Assembly: GCA_023401045.1 (NCBI GenBank)
Contig: JAEXEM010000395.1
Location: forward strand, 1-7,167
DNA from: Actinomycetes bacterium
GTDB taxonomy: Bacteria > Actinomycetota > Actinomycetes > Actinomycetales > Cellulomonadaceae
Length of the DNA stretch: 7,167 bases
Direction of reading: 5' to 3'
A program made the position numbers and the translations under genes. Shown here piece after piece: positions 5,450-7,167 of this stretch (position 1 is its first letter; every line of letters starts with the position of its first letter). Under the pieces are notes generated by a model that was not told the origin of the DNA, searched no databases, and saw nothing but the letters and a program-made list of their open reading frames with translations.

Positions 5450-6046
5450 GTGCCGTTCGTGCTGCCCGAGGGGCTGGCCCCCGAGGTCTACCCGCTCGCC
5501 TGGCTGGTCGGCCGCTGGCGCGGCGAGGGCGTCGTGGGGTACCCCGGCGTCGAGGAGAGCACCTTCACGCAGGAGCTCGAGATCAGCCACGACGGCGGTC
5601 CCTACCTCGCCTACCGCACGACGATCCGGCTCGTCGTCGCACCCGACGACGCCGCGTCGCTCGACCCGGACGCGCCCCCGGCGGACGACCCCGACGCCGC
5701 GCCCGCCGAGGCCGAGGGCCTCGGCCCGGTGTGGACGACGGAGGCCGGGTTCTGGCGGGTGCCGCCGGAGCGCCCCGACGGCCTCCCGGACGACCAGCAC
5801 CCGGTCGAGCTGCTGCTCGCCGACCCGTCGGGGCACGTCGACGTCTACGTCGGGGCCGTCGGCAACGGTCGCATCGACCTCGTCTCGGACCTCATCGCCC
5901 ACACGGCGACGGGTGCGGCCGTCAACGCCGGCAAGCGCCTCTACGGCCTCGTCAACGGCGAGCTCATGTGGGCGCACGACCTCGCCGCCTTCGGGCAGCC
6001 GATGCAGTCGTACGCCTCCGGGCGGCTCAGCAGGGTGGAGGACTGA
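5450..6046 (+). CDS. Ferric nitrobindin-like protein (FABP-fold) lacking the haem histidine
   Basis: A 198-residue cytoplasmic beta-barrel protein of the nitrobindin/THAP4-C family (formerly UPF0678, fatty-acid-binding-protein-like). The N-terminal signature is LVGRWRGEGVVGYPGVE (19-35), which carries the family's GxWxGxG. The C-terminal part is KRLYGLVNGELMWAHDLAA (162-180) followed by FGQPMQSYASGRLSR. True nitrobindins bind ferric haem through a histidine in a GQPLQPHLSAxL-type segment; here that position is Y188. Family annotation already recognises an actinobacterial subgroup without this histidine, so haem binding should not be assumed. Residues about 65-90 form an Asp/Ala/Pro-rich stretch that looks like a loop insertion. 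The GTG start is set by GGAGGAGG just upstream. ygfZ follows after 1 bp, so the two are translated from one message. The ligand is unknown. Confidence 0.9.
   Translation: MPFVLPEGLAPEVYPLAWLVGRWRGEGVVGYPGVEESTFTQELEISHDGGPYLAYRTTIRLVVAPDDAASLDPDAPPADDPDAAPAEAEGLGPVWTTEAGFWRVPPERPDGLPDDQHPVELLLADPSGHVDVYVGAVGNGRIDLVSDLIAHTATGAAVNAGKRLYGLVNGELMWAHDLAAFGQPMQSYASGRLSRVED
6037..6041 (+). promoter_or_regulatory. ygfZ ribosome binding site inside the upstream gene
   Basis: GGAGG lies 6 nt before the ATG at 6048, within the last codons of the nitrobindin-like gene, as expected for tightly linked operon genes. Confidence 0.65.
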
Positions 6047-6047
6047 C

Positions 6048-7167
6048 ATGACCGACGCCCCGCGCCACCGCAGCCCGCTGCTCGACCGGCACGGGGCGGT
6101 CCCCGCCGCCGGCGCCGACGCCGGCGTCGCGTGGCACTACGGCGACCCGACCGCCGAGCAGCGTGCCCTCGCGCGCGGCGGGGCGGTCGTCGACCAGTCG
6201 CACCTCGGCGTCGTCACCGTCACCGGCCCGGACCGGCTCTCGTGGCTGCACTCGCTCACCAGCCAGGAGCTCACCGGCCTGCCGCCGCGCACGTCGACCG
6301 AGCTGCTCGTGCTCGACCCGCACGGCCGCGTCGAGCACGCCGCCGGCGTCGTCGACGACGGCACGACGACGTGGCTCGTCACCGAGACCGCACCCGCGCT
6401 CGCCGCCTGGCTCGACCGGATGCGCTTCATGCTGCGCGTCGAGGTCGCCGACGCCACCGACGACTGGGCGGCGCTCGCCGAGCCCGTCGACGCCGAGGGC
6501 GGCCCCGACGAGCCCGTCACGTGGCGCGACCCGTGGCCCCGCACCGCCCCCGGCGGTACCCGCTACGCGGCCGACGACGACGAGCACCCCGGCGCCGACC
6601 GGCGCTGGCGCCTCGTCCTCGTCCCGCGTGACCGGCTCGTCGAGGAGGTCCGGGCACGCGAGGCGGCCGGCTGGCCGCTCGCCGGCACGTGGGCGTCCGA
6701 GGCGATGCGCGTCGAGGCGTGGCGCCCGCGCACGTCGCACGAGGTCGACGACCGGACCATCCCGCACGAGCTCGACTGGCTGCGCACCGCCGTCCACCTC
6801 CACAAGGGCTGCTACCGCGGGCAGGAGACCGTCGCCCGGGTCCACAACCTCGGGCGTCCGCCGCGCCGGCTCGTCATGCTCCACCTCGACGGCTCGGGGC
6901 ACCTCGTTCCGGAGGTCGGTGCCCCCGTGCGGCTGCCCGCCGCGGCCGCGCCGACGTCGGGCGGCGAGGAGGAGGCGCAGGGACGCGAGGTCGGGCGGGT
7001 GACGACGGTCGCGCGGCACCACGAGCTCGGCCCGGTCGCGCTCGCCGTCGTCAAGCGCTCGGTGCCGGAGGACGCGGTGCTCCTCGTCGACTGCGACGGC
7101 GGTGCCGTCTCGGCCGGGCAGGAGGTCGTCGTGCGCGGTGAGGGCGTCACCGCGGACCGTCCGGCGG
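6048..7167 (+). CDS. ygfZ: YgfZ/GcvT-domain tRNA-modifying/Fe-S assembly protein (3' end outside window)
   Basis: At least 373 codons are open to the window edge. The hallmark is HKGCYRGQETVARVHNLGRP, with the functional cysteine at C255; the family motif is K-G-C-Y-x-G-Q-E. YgfZ proteins share the glycine cleavage T-protein fold, bind folate, and support the synthesis or repair of certain [4Fe-4S] enzymes such as MiaB. The N-terminal folate-binding region covers about 40-245, including VTVTGPDRLSWLHSLTSQ and later TIPHELDWL. The C-terminal barrel follows at about 265-373 and contains an Ala/Glu-rich insertion near 297-312. The final in-window segment, with VSAGQEVVVRG, resembles the usual end of the family, so little is probably missing. 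The ATG has a GGAGG 6 nt upstream and follows the nitrobindin-like stop by 1 bp. Aminomethyltransferase GcvT itself is less likely because the KGCYxGQE motif is specific to YgfZ. Confidence 0.93.
   Translation, partial: MTDAPRHRSPLLDRHGAVPAAGADAGVAWHYGDPTAEQRALARGGAVVDQSHLGVVTVTGPDRLSWLHSLTSQELTGLPPRTSTELLVLDPHGRVEHAAGVVDDGTTTWLVTETAPALAAWLDRMRFMLRVEVADATDDWAALAEPVDAEGGPDEPVTWRDPWPRTAPGGTRYAADDDEHPGADRRWRLVLVPRDRLVEEVRAREAAGWPLAGTWASEAMRVEAWRPRTSHEVDDRTIPHELDWLRTAVHLHKGCYRGQETVARVHNLGRPPRRLVMLHLDGSGHLVPEVGAPVRLPAAAAPTSGGEEEAQGREVGRVTTVARHHELGPVALAVVKRSVPEDAVLLVDCDGGAVSAGQEVVVRGEGVTADRPA

Noticed and set aside
6027..7022. 331-codon open frame antisense to ygfZ
   Set aside because: Low-complexity Arg/Gly/Val/Asp shadow of a clear ygfZ gene, with no recognisable domain.

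Overview
The window is about 7.2 kb of ordinary chromosomal sequence from a very high-GC actinobacterium. GTG starts, strong G/C third-codon bias and the gene families point to the Micrococcales, possibly Cellulomonas-like; the genus is only a guess. No phage, transposon, CRISPR or RNA gene was seen.

Layout. Positions 1-292 (minus) hold the first 97 codons of a gene that resembles RsiG, the c-di-GMP-dependent anti-sigma factor family; it is cut by the window edge. Divergent from it is endonuclease III (nth, 409-1155, plus), with complete catalytic and [4Fe-4S] motifs. It converges on a minus-strand block that reads, in transcription order, glnR (4227-3502), nhaA (3397-2105) and an epoxide-hydrolase-like alpha/beta hydrolase (2094-1174). 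The nhaA stop and the hydrolase start are 10 bp apart, so those two are probably co-transcribed. glnR and nhaA are separated by 104 bp containing a hairpin, a -10-like element and a possible structured leader.

Divergent from glnR, the plus strand carries a polytopic membrane protein of unknown function (4420-5154), a 35-residue single-span membrane protein missing from length-filtered gene calls (5247-5354), a ferric nitrobindin-like beta-barrel protein (5450-6046), and ygfZ (6048 to beyond the window end). The last two are 1 bp apart and form a clear operon. Strong hairpins at 5163-5195 and 5374-5397 bracket the small gene and make it look like its own transcription unit.

Biology. The genes are mostly housekeeping and stress functions: base excision repair, Na+/H+ exchange, global nitrogen control, and iron-sulfur protein maintenance (YgfZ). 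The points worth a second look are mainly within these genes: an apparent glycine at the hydrolase nucleophile position, a tyrosine where nitrobindins bind haem through histidine, a degenerate c-di-GMP motif in the RsiG-like protein, two genes with the same TANNNT-6 nt-start codon layout suggesting leaderless mRNAs, and the nhaA leader. I found no convincing evidence of a wholly new multi-gene system.
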